Positions 13,351 to 24,665 are shown, numbered from the stretch's first letter. The stretch is DNA of 64,000 bases from Cichorium intybus (GCA_023525715.1 CM042010.1:84942116-85006115); one strand, 5' to 3'. Notes: generated by a model not told the origin, from the sequence alone. Numbers and translations are program-made.

Positions 13351-13813
13351 TTGTTTATAGTGAACTAACTATATCAATCCACATAAGATATACAACTATA
13401 AATACAATGGGACTAAAAATCTCTGACTAAAACAATTCGTACAAGTATACTTTTAAAATACAATGATATTTTTATAAAGTATAAGTACATACATACATAC
13501 TAGAACAGTGTCATAACAAGAACAATACAAAAGTAATAAGATGAGTTGAACCCTATGAATAGGCCTAGGTAGTTATGTAATCATATCTAGGATAGATAGA
13601 GCCTGATCAACTATATTTGTCCAAGATATGACTAACATGTGCTTAGGAATAGTCGTAGTAAACAACAAGTCTAAATTTATCAAGAAACATATACAAAGAA
13701 ACTCTAGAACCAAACATAAAGCTAAGATACTATAGGAGTATTTTATAATACTATAGAACCATACATCTAGACTCTTTATGTGTCTCTAATACCCCTATCC
13801 TTGCACAGTCGAC
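13351..13813 (+). other. T1 leader
   Basis: Noncoding leader between the primer site and the first ORF. The part from about 13440 to 13770 reappears on the minus strand at about 24740-25100 inside T2, showing that T1 and T2 share a leader. Confidence 0.65.
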
Positions 13814-14602
13814 ATGGTTGGATTCCATCTACAAGGAGATCCCTACTTTCCCGATCAGGGAAATGGTAGATGGCTCGATGAGGAGCCAGAGGAGGACCCG
13901 GAGGAGGGTCAAGATGATGACGAGGACCTAGACGGGGACATAATTGAGGAGGACTTCGATGCTGACTCTAAGGTCAGCGACCCACGCTTCGCCATTCACG
14001 ACTTGCACGAGCCCAGGCCCGAGCCGAACTTCCAGGTATACCGCCATCCAGGTGGTCCATTATGGATGCACACTCCTCTTAAGAGGGTACTTCCCACTCC
14101 TAGACCCGAGACCTTTCTGATAGATGGACCTCCCCAGGTTCCGGCACCCAGCTGGGCAGAGGACTTACGTAGATGGAGCCACGAGCACGGCCAGTGATCT
14201 CCTTACAGTATGAGCCAGAAGTTCTACGACATCAGTAATGGGGGTTCAGCCGACAACAGGGCTCTCCCTGTCATGATTCACCGCATTTCGCGCCTCGACG
14301 GCCATGCTAGCGCGTCCGCTAGCCAGATCCTAGATGTTGGTGCCACTACAGAGGTCACCGCTGCCCGAGTTCATCGTCTATACGAAGATCATGATCAGAC
14401 ACGCAGGATCATCGATTGCCTCGTGGAGGACATCACGACTGCCCGAGCTGAAGTGAGGGAGCTCCAACCCAAGTATACCAACATGGAGCAGAGGATGATC
14501 GAGGCAGAGCGCCGAGCCGAGGAGGCCAGGGAGGAGGCAAGGGGGATGCAAGCATTCGTAGCTACACTTCAAGGACCGAGTGATGTCACTCGCCATGAGT
14601 AG
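13814..14602 (+). pseudogene. Extra ORF upstream of gag in T1, acidic with coiled coil
   Basis: One reading frame of about 263 codons interrupted by a single TGA at 14195-14197 (probably from CGA). The N-terminal half is very acidic (DEEPEEDPEEG, then DDDEDLDGD). It continues with GGPLWMHTPLKR and ends in a Glu/Ala/Arg-rich stretch (IEAERRAEEAREEARGM) with heptad-like spacing that should form a coiled coil. It is not a zinc-knuckle gag, and gag begins only at 15027. I know of no function for it. Its GC content is higher than the flanking LTR. T2 has the same leader but lacks this ORF. Confidence 0.65.
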
Positions 14603-15026
14603 TGTTTATGCTGCTCAACTTTAGTTATAAATTAGGTCTTTCGAGTGAGCGTTGGTGCTATTCCCTCATGTACGTAGGTACGACCCTACGAAAAAGTTAT
14701 TACACTCTTCAAAGGGTTGTTGTGTTGTCCGTTTTATTTCATGTGTATTGTAGACCTCCATGAAGGTCAATTTTCAACTATGTACTACTATGAAATCTTA
14801 TCAATGAAATGGCATGCATTTATTTCATTGGGTATTATTATTAATTTCATAAATTGTCGTACAAGTGTTCATTTAATATAGTAAATTTTTGTAAAATGTT
14901 TGCTAGTTACAATAAAGGTGAGACATAACAAACATATAACTGAGACATTTTATTTCGATGATACCTGACCTATAACTATTATCGAAAACTTACCATCATT
15001 CCATCTTTAATCCCGATGGCAAAAGA
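14603..15026 (+). other. Spacer between extra ORF and gag in T1
   Basis: No gene is evident. The last part, from about 14940, is shared with T2 on the minus strand at about 24670-24740. Confidence 0.5.
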
Positions 15027-16341
15027 ATGCCACCGCGTCGAAGTAACCAACGTGCCGGCACACAGTCAACAGATCCACCAGTAACTCCACAAATGGACCC
15101 CTCTACATTTTAGACCGTTGTGGCAGTCATCATGGCAAACATTAACACTAATGGCACAAACGGAAACGGTGATGGAAATGGAAACGGGAACGGAACCCAC
15201 AACTCCACTTATGGCAAAATCCAAGGACACCAATGAGTGTGTTCTTATAAAGACTTCACAAACTGCAAGCCCATGAAGTTTCGTGGCGACGGCGGTGTCA
15301 TCACCTTGACAAGATGGTTTGAGAAAACCGAATCGGTGTTTGACATCTGTGCGTGCCCCGAAGAATTTAAATTCAAGTACCCTGCTTGTACTTTTGTTGA
15401 CGCGGCTTTGTCCTGGTGGAATGGCCACGTTAAAACCTTGACTCTTGTCGTGGCCAACTCTATGAGTTGGGAGGGTCTGAAGACCATGGTGCTGGAGGAG
15501 TACTGCCCTAGGGGTAAAATTCAAAAATTAGAACAAGAGCTTTAGAACCTCACGATGAAGGGTTCTGATGTGGTCGCCTACACTAACCAGTTTAACGACC
15601 TCGCAGTTGTGTGTCCCATAATGGTCACTCCGGAACAAAAGAAGGTGGAACGCTATATCTGGGGACTATCCCCCAGATTCAAGGAAATGTCGAAGCCGCT
15701 AACCCAGCCACCTACGACAGTGTCAAGCGTTTGGCACAAAGACTAGTCGACCATAGAGTCCACCAAGGCACTATGACACTCAAAGCTGACTAACCAAAGG
15801 GTAGAGACCATGAAAGTTCTGGAACAAAGGAAAAGGTCAACCGAGCCAAGAATCTATCAAAAGACAATAGACTGTGGTAGTCCATCCTGCCATTGTCCCT
15901 ACTGCCCCAACCCCGACGAAGCAATATGATTGGAACCTACCTAAGTTCAACAAGTGCAATTTCCATCACAATGGAGCTTGCCAGGAAATGCACTGCACCA
16001 ATTGTGGCAGAAAGGGGCATACTTCTCACTTCTGCAATGCTCCAGCTCAACAGACCACCCAAGCCACTAATGTTGGGGTGAGCCAAGCATGTTACGGATG
16101 TGGAGAAACGGGGCATTTAAAAAGGGAGTGCCCAAAGGTGAAGAACAAGAATGTCAGAGGCATGGGAAAAGTCTTGGCAATGGGACGCGCGGAAACGGTG
16201 GAGGATCCCACTGTGGTTACCAGTATGTTTCTCCTCAATAACTCATATGCATTCATACTATTCGATAGTGGTGCGGAGAGGAGTTTCGTGAGCCACAAGT
16301 TTAAGCACATACTAAAACAAAATCCCCCAACCACTCAATGA
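15027..16341 (+). pseudogene. gypsy gag and start of protease, T1
   Basis: Gag starts at ATG 15027 (MPPRRSNQRAG). The capsid-like region follows (RWFEKTESVFDIC, AALSWWNGHVKTL, EYCPRGKIQKLEQEL). In-frame stops at about 15111, at 15234-15236 and at 15543-15545 (probably Trp to TAG), plus a frameshift near 15700-15870, break it. Two CCHC zinc knuckles are intact, CTNCGRKGHTSHFC and CYGCGETGHLKREC, both C-x2-C-x4-H-x4-C, as in nucleocapsid proteins. The aspartic protease motif FDSGAERSFVS begins near 16261, where DSGA is the catalytic triplet. Family: Ty3/gypsy, chromovirus-like. Confidence 0.88.
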
Positions 16342-17970
16342 AACATTCACAGTAGAGATGGCTAATGGAAAAACTGAAAGTACCAAAGACATATACATAG
16401 GATGCACCCCAACCCAAACGATCACTCTTTCCCAATCGACCTAATTCCTATTACAATAGGAAGCTTTGACGTGATCATTGGTTTGGATTGGCTAATTCCT
16501 CACCATGCCGATATCATGTGCTACGAAAGGGTCATCCGACTTAACTTACCAAACAGCAAAACCGTTTTCATCTATGGTGACAAACCCAGCACAGACCTCT
16601 AAATCATCTCTTGCATTAAGGCTCAAAAGTACCTACACAAAAGGTACCACACATTCCTAGCCCACGTTGTTGATGAGAAGAAAGAAGTAAAGGGCATCAA
16701 GGAGATTCCAGAAGTCTGTAATTTTCCTGACGTATTCCCAGAAGACCTTCTGGCAGTACCACCCGCACGACAAGTCGAGTTCAGAATCGACTTGATTTCT
16801 GGAGCCACCCCCGTAGCCAAATCACCATATCATTTAGCCCTGGCAGAAATGCAGGAATTGTCCAGTCAGCTAAACGAACTGCTGAGTTAAGGGTTCATCA
16901 GGACGAGCTTCTCACCTTGGGGAGCACCTGTCTTGTTCGTAAAGAAGAAAGACGGATCATTTCGCATATGCATTGACTATCGGGAGTTGAACAAACTCAC
17001 CATCAAGAAACGATATCCCCTACCCCGAATTGACGACTTATTTCACTAGCTCCAAGGATCGAGTTACTTCTCAAAAATCGATCTAAGGTTGGGGTACCAC
17101 CAGCTCAGAGTCCAAGAGGAACATATTCCTAAGATGACATTTATGACTCGTTACGGCCATTACGAGTTCATTGTGATGCCCTTCGAATTGACTAATGCCC
17201 CCGCGGTGTTCATGGATCTAATGAATCGCGTATGCCGACCTTACCTAGATAAATTTATGATAGTGTTCATCGATGACATATTAATCTATTTGCAAAGTAA
17301 GGAGGAGCATAGTCAACATTTGCGACAAGTTTTGGAGACACTAAGGGCAGAAAAGTTGTATGCAAAGTTTTCAAAATATAAATTTTGGATTCGAAAGGTG
17401 GACTTCTTAGGACACTTGGTCAGTAAGGAAGGGTTACATGTGGACCCCTCCAAAATCAAGGCAATTGAAAACTGGGAAGCGTCGAGGCCACCGACAGAAT
17501 TCACCTAGTTTTTGGGCCTTGTTGGCTATTATCGAAGGTTCATACAGAACTTTCCTAAAATCGTGAAGCCACTTACTACCCTGACTCAGAAAGGAGTGAC
17601 CTTCAACTGGGAAGATAAACAAGAAACTGCCTTCTAGACCCTAAAGCAAGCTTTATGCAGTGCTCTGATTTTGTCCAATCCTGAGGGAACGGAATACTTT
17701 ATGGTCTTCTGCGATGCATCCAAGCAGGGTCTAGGTTGCATACTCATGCAACAGGGAAAGGTCATTGCCTATGTCTCAAGACAACTTAAAACCCATGAGA
17801 TCAACTACACCACACATGACCTCGAATTAGGGGCAGTAGTGTTTGCATTAAAGATCTGGAGACACTACTTTTATGGCACTAAGTATACTATCTTCACTGA
17901 CCATAAGAGTCTCCAGCACATTCTCAATCAAAAGGAGCTCAACATGAGACAACGACGATGGGTGGAGTTT
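16342..17970 (+). pseudogene. gypsy pol: protease end, RT, partial RNase H, T1
   Basis: The second protease motif IIGLDWLIPHHA (near 16474) is followed by an RT with SFSPWGAPVLFVKKKDG, CIDYRELNKLT, YPLPRIDDL, the catalytic FIDDIL near 17270, and FLGHLVSKEGL. RNase H begins with FCDASKQGLGCILMQ and continues to TDHKSLQHILNQ before it is cut near 17970. Stops at about 16888, 17047, 17506 and 17635 and a few indels inactivate it. Integrase is absent. Confidence 0.88.
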
Positions 17971-18851
17971 TTAACAAATGGTTTACCAGATCCTTGACGA
18001 TTGACATATGGTTTCTTAAATCTTCGATTTTTAGCAGCACACAAAGCTATAGTTTCACCATTTTCATTCACCATGTAACTATCAGGTTCATCATTGTCTT
18101 CAGCATCAAGAGCATCAAAGATATCATCATTTGATATCAAGGCCAGAGATCCAGTATTAGAGGCTTCACTAAGACCTCCCATGATATTAGATTCATGCGA
18201 TTTCAGTAGGTTTAACAAAACAGGAAGTTTATACGTCTTGATCTTCTCATGTGACTTCACCATCAGCATAAGGGGTCGCCATTCCTTCCTTAGACAGTAC
18301 AAAAACTTGATGTTCACTTCTTGTTGGCTTCGAGTCTCTCCATACTTTTCAAGAGTATAAACCATATCATTGTATTGTTCATATGTCTGATCGAGGGTTT
18401 CATTTTCAAGTTGTTGAAAGTTTCCGAAATCAACAAGGATTCCAGTTATAATACTTGATTGAAGAATAACAACATCAGCAAACAGCATAGCTAATCGATC
18501 CCAGATATCCTTGGCAGAGGTGGATCCTATGATATGGTGAGTGATATCAGGACCTAAACCACTTCTGAGCTCCCTCATGGCCCATTGGTCGTTCTTGATT
18601 TTCTTCAAATTTGCAGTTGTAACAACTTCAACATCTTCGCCTTCAGCAAGGATGAATCGAGCACCAATATCAACATGAGGTCCATCTTTAACAGATCTCC
18701 ACAAATCCTTGTCTAAACCAGTCGGTTAATCTTCCATTTGATCAGCCCAATATTCATAGTAAGCAAGCACTAGAACTGGAGCCTTGGTTGAAGAACCAAT
18801 GAGATTTGTGTAGTTGAGCATATTTGCATATGATGTAGTTGAATCGGCCAT
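17971..18851 (-). pseudogene. copia gag (UBN2-type), probably of element A
   Basis: The minus-strand frame starts at ATG 18849-18851 (MADSTTSYANMLNY) and is open except for one TAA at 18726-18728. It runs through RELRSGLGPDITHHIIGSTS, IWDRLAMLF and LLNLLKSHESNIMGG, typical of copia gag, and ends in a basic stretch (NRRFKKPYVNRQGSGKPF) just before the zinc knuckle should begin. It is cut there by the T1 gypsy. The protease and first integrase part missing here would lie between this gag and the pol at 3221-6272, so both may be one element split by T1 with some loss. Same strand and similar decay support that, without proof. Confidence 0.85.
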
Positions 18852-19003
18852 TGTAATAGAATTCTGGAACAAATCTTTCCAAAAAAGCTTGTAAAAGAAG
18901 ATGAATACAAATTGCGACAACCTAAATCTAGGAATGAGAGCTAGATCTAGAACTTGTATTGAAGAACAATGAATTTTCTCTCACATGTTTTCAAGCTAAA
19001 ACC

Positions 19004-19017
19004 TGCTCTGATACCAC
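19004..19017 (-). other. Primer binding site of copia A
   Basis: Plus-strand TGCTCTGATACCAC is the complement of GTGGTATCAGAGCA, an initiator tRNA-Met primer site. It lies between the gag leader and the first bases (TGTT, 19019-19022) of a minus-oriented LTR that is then interrupted by T2 and resumes at 36065. Confidence 0.85.
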
Positions 19018-19022
19018 GTGTT

Positions 19023-21738
19023 TGTCACACCCCGATCCTTGGCGGAATTGATCAAGGAGTGATATATTGTTCAAAGTCTCATGACAACTATGTTATAATA
19101 TGATTAGATTCAATTAAGTACTAAGTAGGCAAACAAGATCCACAACATACAAATACAAATTCAAATACAAACAACATTTATTACATCAAATTTAAATATT
19201 ATTGTGGGTTTCTAAGGTACACCCTACTTTTTATCAACTTCATTCTTCAAATCTGCATCATGGGTAAAAACAGGTCAACTACGAGAGTTGGTGAGTAATC
19301 TAGTTTTATTACTGAAAATTGTGAGTTTGAAATATTGATAATTTGAAACTTGTTTTCTTTTGAAGTCGACAAGCAAGTATTATTGAGATAACGGTTTATA
19401 AATCAAAAATTGATTAACAAATGATAACAACATCAATAAGTCCTCACCCTATATATACATATAAGTATATATATATATAGGATGGAGCATCTAATCATCA
19501 TACACACTCAACCACGTGCAATCAATCACCTTAGCGTCCCAAGGCGGGGTGGTCAACCCAATAGCGCTATTATTGTCCATAACGTACCTCAAGAATACGG
19601 GCATAGTCATGGAGATTAGACTAAAATGATAATGCACTACAAGTACATGTAGCGTAAACAAACAATAATTATACAAATAATGATTCAAGTATAAATGTCC
19701 CCAACAATGTCTCAATTGTGATAAAATAATAAAATGAAGTTGAAAACATATTAGAACCACATGATACACCCCAAAAGTATTTAAAATTATAAAATATAGG
19801 GTAGATTACTCACTTTAGTCCAATAAGGAATGCGCGTGTTGTACGATAGACGGCTTGGGTCAAAACGACGTGGAACCTATTATAATTAATAGTTTTGGTT
19901 TAAGAATCGATAAATGGGAATATAGTATTAATAAAAATATTTTAGACGCATATTATTATATTAGATGAATTAACAATTATCCAAATTTTGTTTTGAATAT
20001 TAATGTATTTATATGTTAAATGAATTTTAAATTGAATTAATTACTTTGCTTAATTAATTTATATTTTCACTTTAGGAAATATTTTAATAATTTCTTATTA
20101 AAATAATAACTAGTCAAATTATAAGTATTTACAGATTTTATATATTATAAACAATTATTTATATGAAATAATCATTAAAATGCTTTTTTACATGCTTAGA
20201 TATTTAGGAAAATGGTTTTAAATACTAAACAGTAATGAAACATTCTGAAATTATCAGAAAATAATTATTCCATAAAATAGTAATTACTGTAAAATTTTCA
20301 TATTTTTCTTAACTGCTTTAGTATTTATTTAGTATTTTAATGATTAAACAACAACAAAATTCGGGAAAAATAATAAATGATCCCTAAAAATTCTGGAAAA
20401 TTAACCATAGTTTTCTAACATTATATTGAGCCTACTGTAAATATTTTGGATATTTTGGACTAAGGGAAGTATTTCTTATGTTTTTCATTATTAACTAATC
20501 AATAAAATCATAAATATTAGGAAAATATTAAGAGAAATTATTTAGACTTTTTATTTATGATTACCATGTTATATATGATATTCTTATAAGGTGTTATAAT
20601 TTTTGGACATGTGTAGCTATTTATTATCAATTTAAACCATTAAATAAACATTAAATCAGGAAAAATAAGAACACATTCTTACAAAAATCTGTAAATTTAG
20701 TCATGGAGTCTTTAATATGTGAATAAGGTGCGAAAAATATAAAATCTAGTTTTTCACATACATAACTATATTTTGGCAATTTATTTATCTACAACAAAAT
20801 AAAATACAACATAAGCATCAAACAGTAATATAAATGCATGAAACTTTATAAATCCACTTTTCTCAATATATGGGTTGTTCCAAAATAATCCCAGAATTTA
20901 TGGACTGCAAAAAGTATTTTATGTGAATTATTGCCTTATTTTAGTGCAATAATTATAGTAATTCAATAAAAATAAGTTATTTTCTGAAAATTTCCAGAAC
21001 TTCTTATTTTATAGATAGGATCTTTAGAAAAATCAGGTTTATGCATAAAATGAGTTTTAGATATTTTGGTGGATTTAATTTGTTTCATGTTTGAATTTGG
21101 AACTTTTAACAACATACCTTGATGAATGCTTCAATAGGGATGAAGATTTGAGTATGAGAGCTTGTTCTTGGCTGGAAAATTGATATTTCTTAGATGAATT
21201 TCGAGATTGAGAGGAAGAGAAAGGATAGAGAGGGTTTGAGTGGTGATGAGAATAATGTGTGGGGAGAAAAATGAAAGGAAAGATGATGAGAGGTGTGAGT
21301 GGGAGACCATGGGAATAACTTTTGACTTTAGGTGGTCTTCATAATTTCCCACTAGTACAAGCATCTCTATGTAATACACTAATTAATATAAGAATTTTAT
21401 AAAATTTAATGTAGACTTTATAAAAATAGAGTTTTATAAAAAAATAGGTTATTATTTGATTATAACAATCTACTTTGATTTGAAGTTTAATTATAGTATT
21501 CAAGTTTGACTCTTTTAATTTAATTAGAGTATCATACTTTGATTTGATTTTAATATGGTATCATAATTTAATTTGATTATAGTTATAACGTTATACTATG
21601 CTATTTTGCTATTAACGTCAATTTATATCGTATTGTATAGGTTTTGATCCTATTAACGTCAAGTAAATCTTGAGTAGGGTTTATTAAATTTCCCAATTGG
21701 GTTGGGTTGACCCGAATCCATTTTAGGCAGATGTCACA
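19023..21738 (-). repeat. 3' LTR of T2
   Basis: 2716 bp, from TGTCACACCCC on the left to GATGTCACA on the right, which in element orientation reads TGTGACATC to GGGGTGTGACA. It is AT-rich with no gene. Apparent ORFs at 19491-19769 and 21131-21379 recur in the other LTR only because the LTRs are copies. Confidence 0.95.
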
Positions 21739-21752
21739 GTCTCCCCTACTTT
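21739..21752 (-). other. Polypurine tract of T2
   Basis: Plus-strand GTCTCCCCTACTTT, which on the element strand is the purine run AAAGTAGGGGAGAC, directly abutting the LTR. Confidence 0.85.
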
Positions 21753-21788
21753 AGGAAATTTCGTCCCGAAATTTAAGAAGAGAGTACC

Positions 21789-22597
21789 TTAAGAGGAAAG
21801 TTGTGGGTATTTGGTACGCATTTGATCCTCACGCTCCCATGTATACTCAGGTCCACGTGCTGACTGCCACCTGACCTTGACCAGGGGAATGCGACTTCTT
21901 TTGAGTTGCTTTTCCTTTCGGTCGGCAATTTCCAAGGGTTTCTCGATAAATTGCATTGTCTCATCGATTTGGATATCCTCGAGAGGAACATGAAGGTTCT
22001 CGTCTGCTAAACACTTATTGAGGTTGGCTATATGAAATACTGGGTGAACTTTATTAAGCTCTATTGGTAGATCCAACTCGTAGGCTACTGGTCCGATCCT
22101 TTTCAGGATCTTAAACGGCCCTACGTAGCGGGGTGCCAATTTACCCTTGCGTCCAAATCGAACCACACCTTTCCATGGAGACACTTTTAACATGACCATG
22201 TCACCCACGGTAAATTCAAGCGGTTTGCGTCGCTTGTCGGCGTAACTCTTTTGTCGGCTACGAGCTATGAGAAGGTTATTGCGAATCTGAGTGATTTTGT
22301 CAGTTGTTTCCTGGATAAGCTCAGGACCAACGATTGGAGAATCCACTGTTGCGCGAATTACGTGGGACTCGCCAATTTCATGCCATCAAATAGGAGATCG
22401 ACATTTATGGCCATACAATGCCTCAAATGGTGGCATCCCGATGCTAGAATGATAACTGTTATTATAGGAAAATTCCATCAACGGTAAATGAGAGTCCCAG
22501 TTTCCTCCGAAATCTAAGACACATGCCCTCAACATATCTTCGAGTGTTTGAATTGTCCTCTCAGATTGACCAACGGTCTGAGGATGATAGGCGGTAC
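21789..22597 (-). pseudogene. gypsy integrase, C-terminal half with chromodomain-like tail
   Basis: The minus-strand frame begins at the catalytic Glu region (TAYHPQT, then GQSERTIQTLEDMLR) at about 22597 and runs through FSYNNSYHSSIGMPPFEALYG, the GPY/F-type module (LKVSPWKGVVRFGRKGKL, RYVGPFKIL) and HPVFHIANLNKCL to a C-terminal tail with VKVRWQSARGPEYTWERE, the chromodomain-like end of Tekay/Del-type chromoviruses. One stop at 22386-22388 (probably Cys or Trp to TGA) interrupts it. The N-terminal zinc finger and first catalytic Asp are absent because the frame is replaced at 22597 by a TG/TA repeat and the captured gene. Confidence 0.9.
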
Positions 22598-22665
22598 TGT
22601 ATGAATGTATATATGTATGTATGTCTGTGTATGTATGTATGTATATGTATGTATGTTTGTAATGT
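22595..22665. repeat. ATGT-rich microsatellite at the capture junction
   Basis: About 70 bp of TATG/TGTA repeats lies exactly between the integrase fragment and the captured RWP-RK gene, a likely scar of the recombination or template switch. Confidence 0.9.
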
Positions 22666-22701
22666 CATTTTATAGCTGATACGCATAAGAGGAAATAAAA
22701 T

Positions 22702-24484
22702 ATGCAAGATACAGGTGGACCACGAGCTGTATATACGCCAGGTGAGTAGGTTCTAATCCATTATTATGATATTATTTAATTAAATGTTCTTTGAATTATT
22801 TCCACTTTCAGGAGATATAATTAATTTTTTTTTATAAAGAGTCTTTTCGTTTTCCCTGTCCTTATCGGAGTTAAGCAGTTAATGTTGAAAAAATAACACC
22901 TAGGGTAATTGAAAGGTTTTTTTTTAAAAGTCTTTTCGTTTTCCTGTCCTTATCAAGTTAAGCAGTTAATGTTGAAAAAATAGCACCTAGGGTAATCGAA
23001 AGGTTTTTTTTAAAAGTCTTTTCGTTTTCCTGTCCTTATCAAGTTAAGCAGTTAATGTTGAAAAAATAGCACCTAGGGTAATCGAAAGGTTTTTAAAAGT
23101 CTTTTCGTTTTCCTCCGATGAATATAATCTCAGAAGATCTAGGGCCTTCATCTTTGGGCTTTGCTTATGAGCAATCTCAAAACTTACTTCCAGGTTGAAT
23201 TCTAGTACTTTTATGTCAGTTTGGTTTTTATCATCTAACATTTGTTTTTTTTTTTTTTTTAAAGATCCACTAATGGATAGTTTAACGGATTACAATCCAT
23301 TCATGGACGAGCACTTAACAAACAGTGAGATTATCCCCATGAATCAAGGATTCATGGCTAGCATACAGAATGACAATCAACTACAGGTGATTCATAACGA
23401 CAGTGTTGGAATGAATCCTGAGTTTGAGGGAGGTTTTCAATACCAGAATCACCTTCAGATGATTCAAAGAAATCTAGAGGGATTTCAAAACCCTGGGTTC
23501 ATAGCTGAAAATCAACAGTTACTGCCGACGTCAGATACTAATGTTATTGCACCAAAGTTTATCTTTGGTCAGGATCATGCTCAATTGATCCAGAATGACA
23601 ATAGCACAACCGGATTTGATTCTTTGAGTCCAAGAACCACAGTAGTTGGCAGTGGAAGTGGTTCTAGACAGCCATTAAGTAAGGAAGCAATAGCTCGGCA
23701 CTTTAACAAGCCCCTTTTGGAAGCTGCAAAGGAACTCAACGTTGGATCAACCCAGTTGAAGAATCGTTGTAGGGAGTTAGGCATACCAAAATGGCCTCGA
23801 AGACAGCTTAAGAGTCTAGAAACTCTTATTAACAATACTCAGGTTAAAAATTGCAATTTTTTTTTTTTAAATTTTAGTACCATGAGATTGTATTGACTAA
23901 AGGTATTTATGTAACAGGAATTGAATAATATTGCTAATGAAGCAGACGTAATACTTGGTATAGAAAATGAGAAAAAAGCAATATTCGAGGGTTCCAGTTC
24001 GAAGATGACTGATACCACAAAGAAATTTAGGCAATCTGTCTTTAGAGATGTTTACAGGAAACGAAAGGCCGAGGAGATGGAGGAAACTTCATCAGGGACC
24101 CATGTACAACAGCAATCTTTGCCATCCGGTTCTGCTATAGATGTTGATTTACTTGGGCAGGTAAATGATGAAGGCTCACATCCTATAATAGAAAGTATGG
24201 TTATTCCTATTCTTCAGGAAGGTCCAAGTCAAGTACCTTTTGATGAAGATTGGAGTTTCTTAGATCAGGAAGATATGAATCTTGATTTACTTGAGAATGT
24301 AAATGATGAAATTTCACATCCTATGATAGAAGGTATGACCATTCCTATTCTTCAGGAAGGTTCAAGTCAAGTACCTTCTAATTCTGATATGAGTGGTTTT
24401 AACCCTGACTTTCTCAAGATCATAAGTGAAGAGAAAACAGAAGACTTAACAAGTGAGATAGCCTGCTTTCGGCGTTCAGATTGA
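22702..24484 (+). CDS. RKD-like RWP-RK transcription factor, captured inside gypsy T2
   Basis: The exon model is 22702-22741, 23134-23193, 23265-23842 and 23918-24484, each junction GT...AG with matching phase, giving 414 codons from ATG to TGA without a stop. The RWP-RK domain lies at about residues 170-222: LSKEAIARHFNKPLLEAAKE, then STQLKNRCRELGIPKWPRRQ, with KWPRRQ in place of the usual RWPxRK. A helical region after it and FRQSVFRDVYRKRK near residue 275 resemble the C-terminal part of plant RKD proteins, nuclear DNA-binding regulators of egg-cell and gametophyte identity. The N-terminal part is Asn/Gln-rich. A 35-residue unit is duplicated at about residues 301-336 and 347-382. The gene lies antisense to T2, so its introns would survive retrotransposition. 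Only about 100 bp separates ATG from integrase sequence, so its native promoter is probably missing. The first exon and the last residues near the gag junction are least certain. Confidence 0.82.
22841..23110 (+). repeat. Tandem repeat in intron 1 of the RKD-like gene
   Basis: A unit beginning GTCTTTTCGTTTTCC starts at 22841, 22930, 23016 and 23099, giving three full copies of 83-89 bp plus a partial fourth. Copies 2 and 3 are almost identical, indicating recent amplification. Confidence 0.93.
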
Positions 24485-24665
24485 ATTCCAACATTAGTCT
24501 AATGAAACCGTTGGTACCGTTCCTGTTTCCGTTTATGCCATTAATGCTAATGTTTGTCATGGCGGCTGCCACAACGACATGAAATATAACGGTGTCCACC
24601 AGTGGAGTCATCGGTCGATCTGTTGATGGTGTGATGGTATGTTGGTTACTTTGACAAGGTGGCAT
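24485..24665 (-). pseudogene. gypsy gag N-terminus of T2
   Basis: The minus-strand ATG at 24663-24665 gives MPPCQSNQHT followed by an Asn/Gly-rich stretch (SINGINGNRNGTNG), matching the start of gag in T1 (MPPRRSNQRAG, then TNGNGDGNGNG). It breaks off where the captured gene begins. No capsid or zinc knuckle remains. Confidence 0.8.

Larger units (their letters stand above)
6273..17970 (+). mobile_element. Ty3/gypsy element T1, 5' LTR to RNase H, 3' truncated
   Basis: The element starts at TGTGACAACCG (6273) and its 5' LTR ends GGGTGTGACA at 13334. A degenerate initiator-Met primer site, an extra ORF, gag, protease, RT and part of RNase H follow. Integrase and the 3' LTR are missing: the RNase H reading stops after RRWVEFL and joins a minus-strand copia gag at about 17970. 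A deletion after insertion, which also removed part of the host copia, is the simplest explanation. The LTR carries a Helitron-like insertion between AT repeats. Many in-frame stops show the copy is old. Confidence 0.85.

Noticed and set aside
16342..17970. Possible integrated pararetrovirus, because of the RT
   Set aside because: The protease-RT-RNase H order, zinc knuckles, LTR and tRNA primer site are those of a Ty3/gypsy element. No movement-protein or caulimovirus coat features are present.
19491..19769. Same 92-codon ORF at 19491-19769 and 33814-34092, which might look like a conserved gene pair
   Set aside because: Both lie at the same place in the two LTRs of T2, so identity reflects LTR duplication. 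The pair 21131-21379 and 35453-35701 is explained the same way.
23195..23264. N-terminal extension of the RWP-RK reading frame with a Phe run
   Set aside because: It lies in an intron ending in a T-rich tract and AAAG. The splice-consistent exon starts at 23265.
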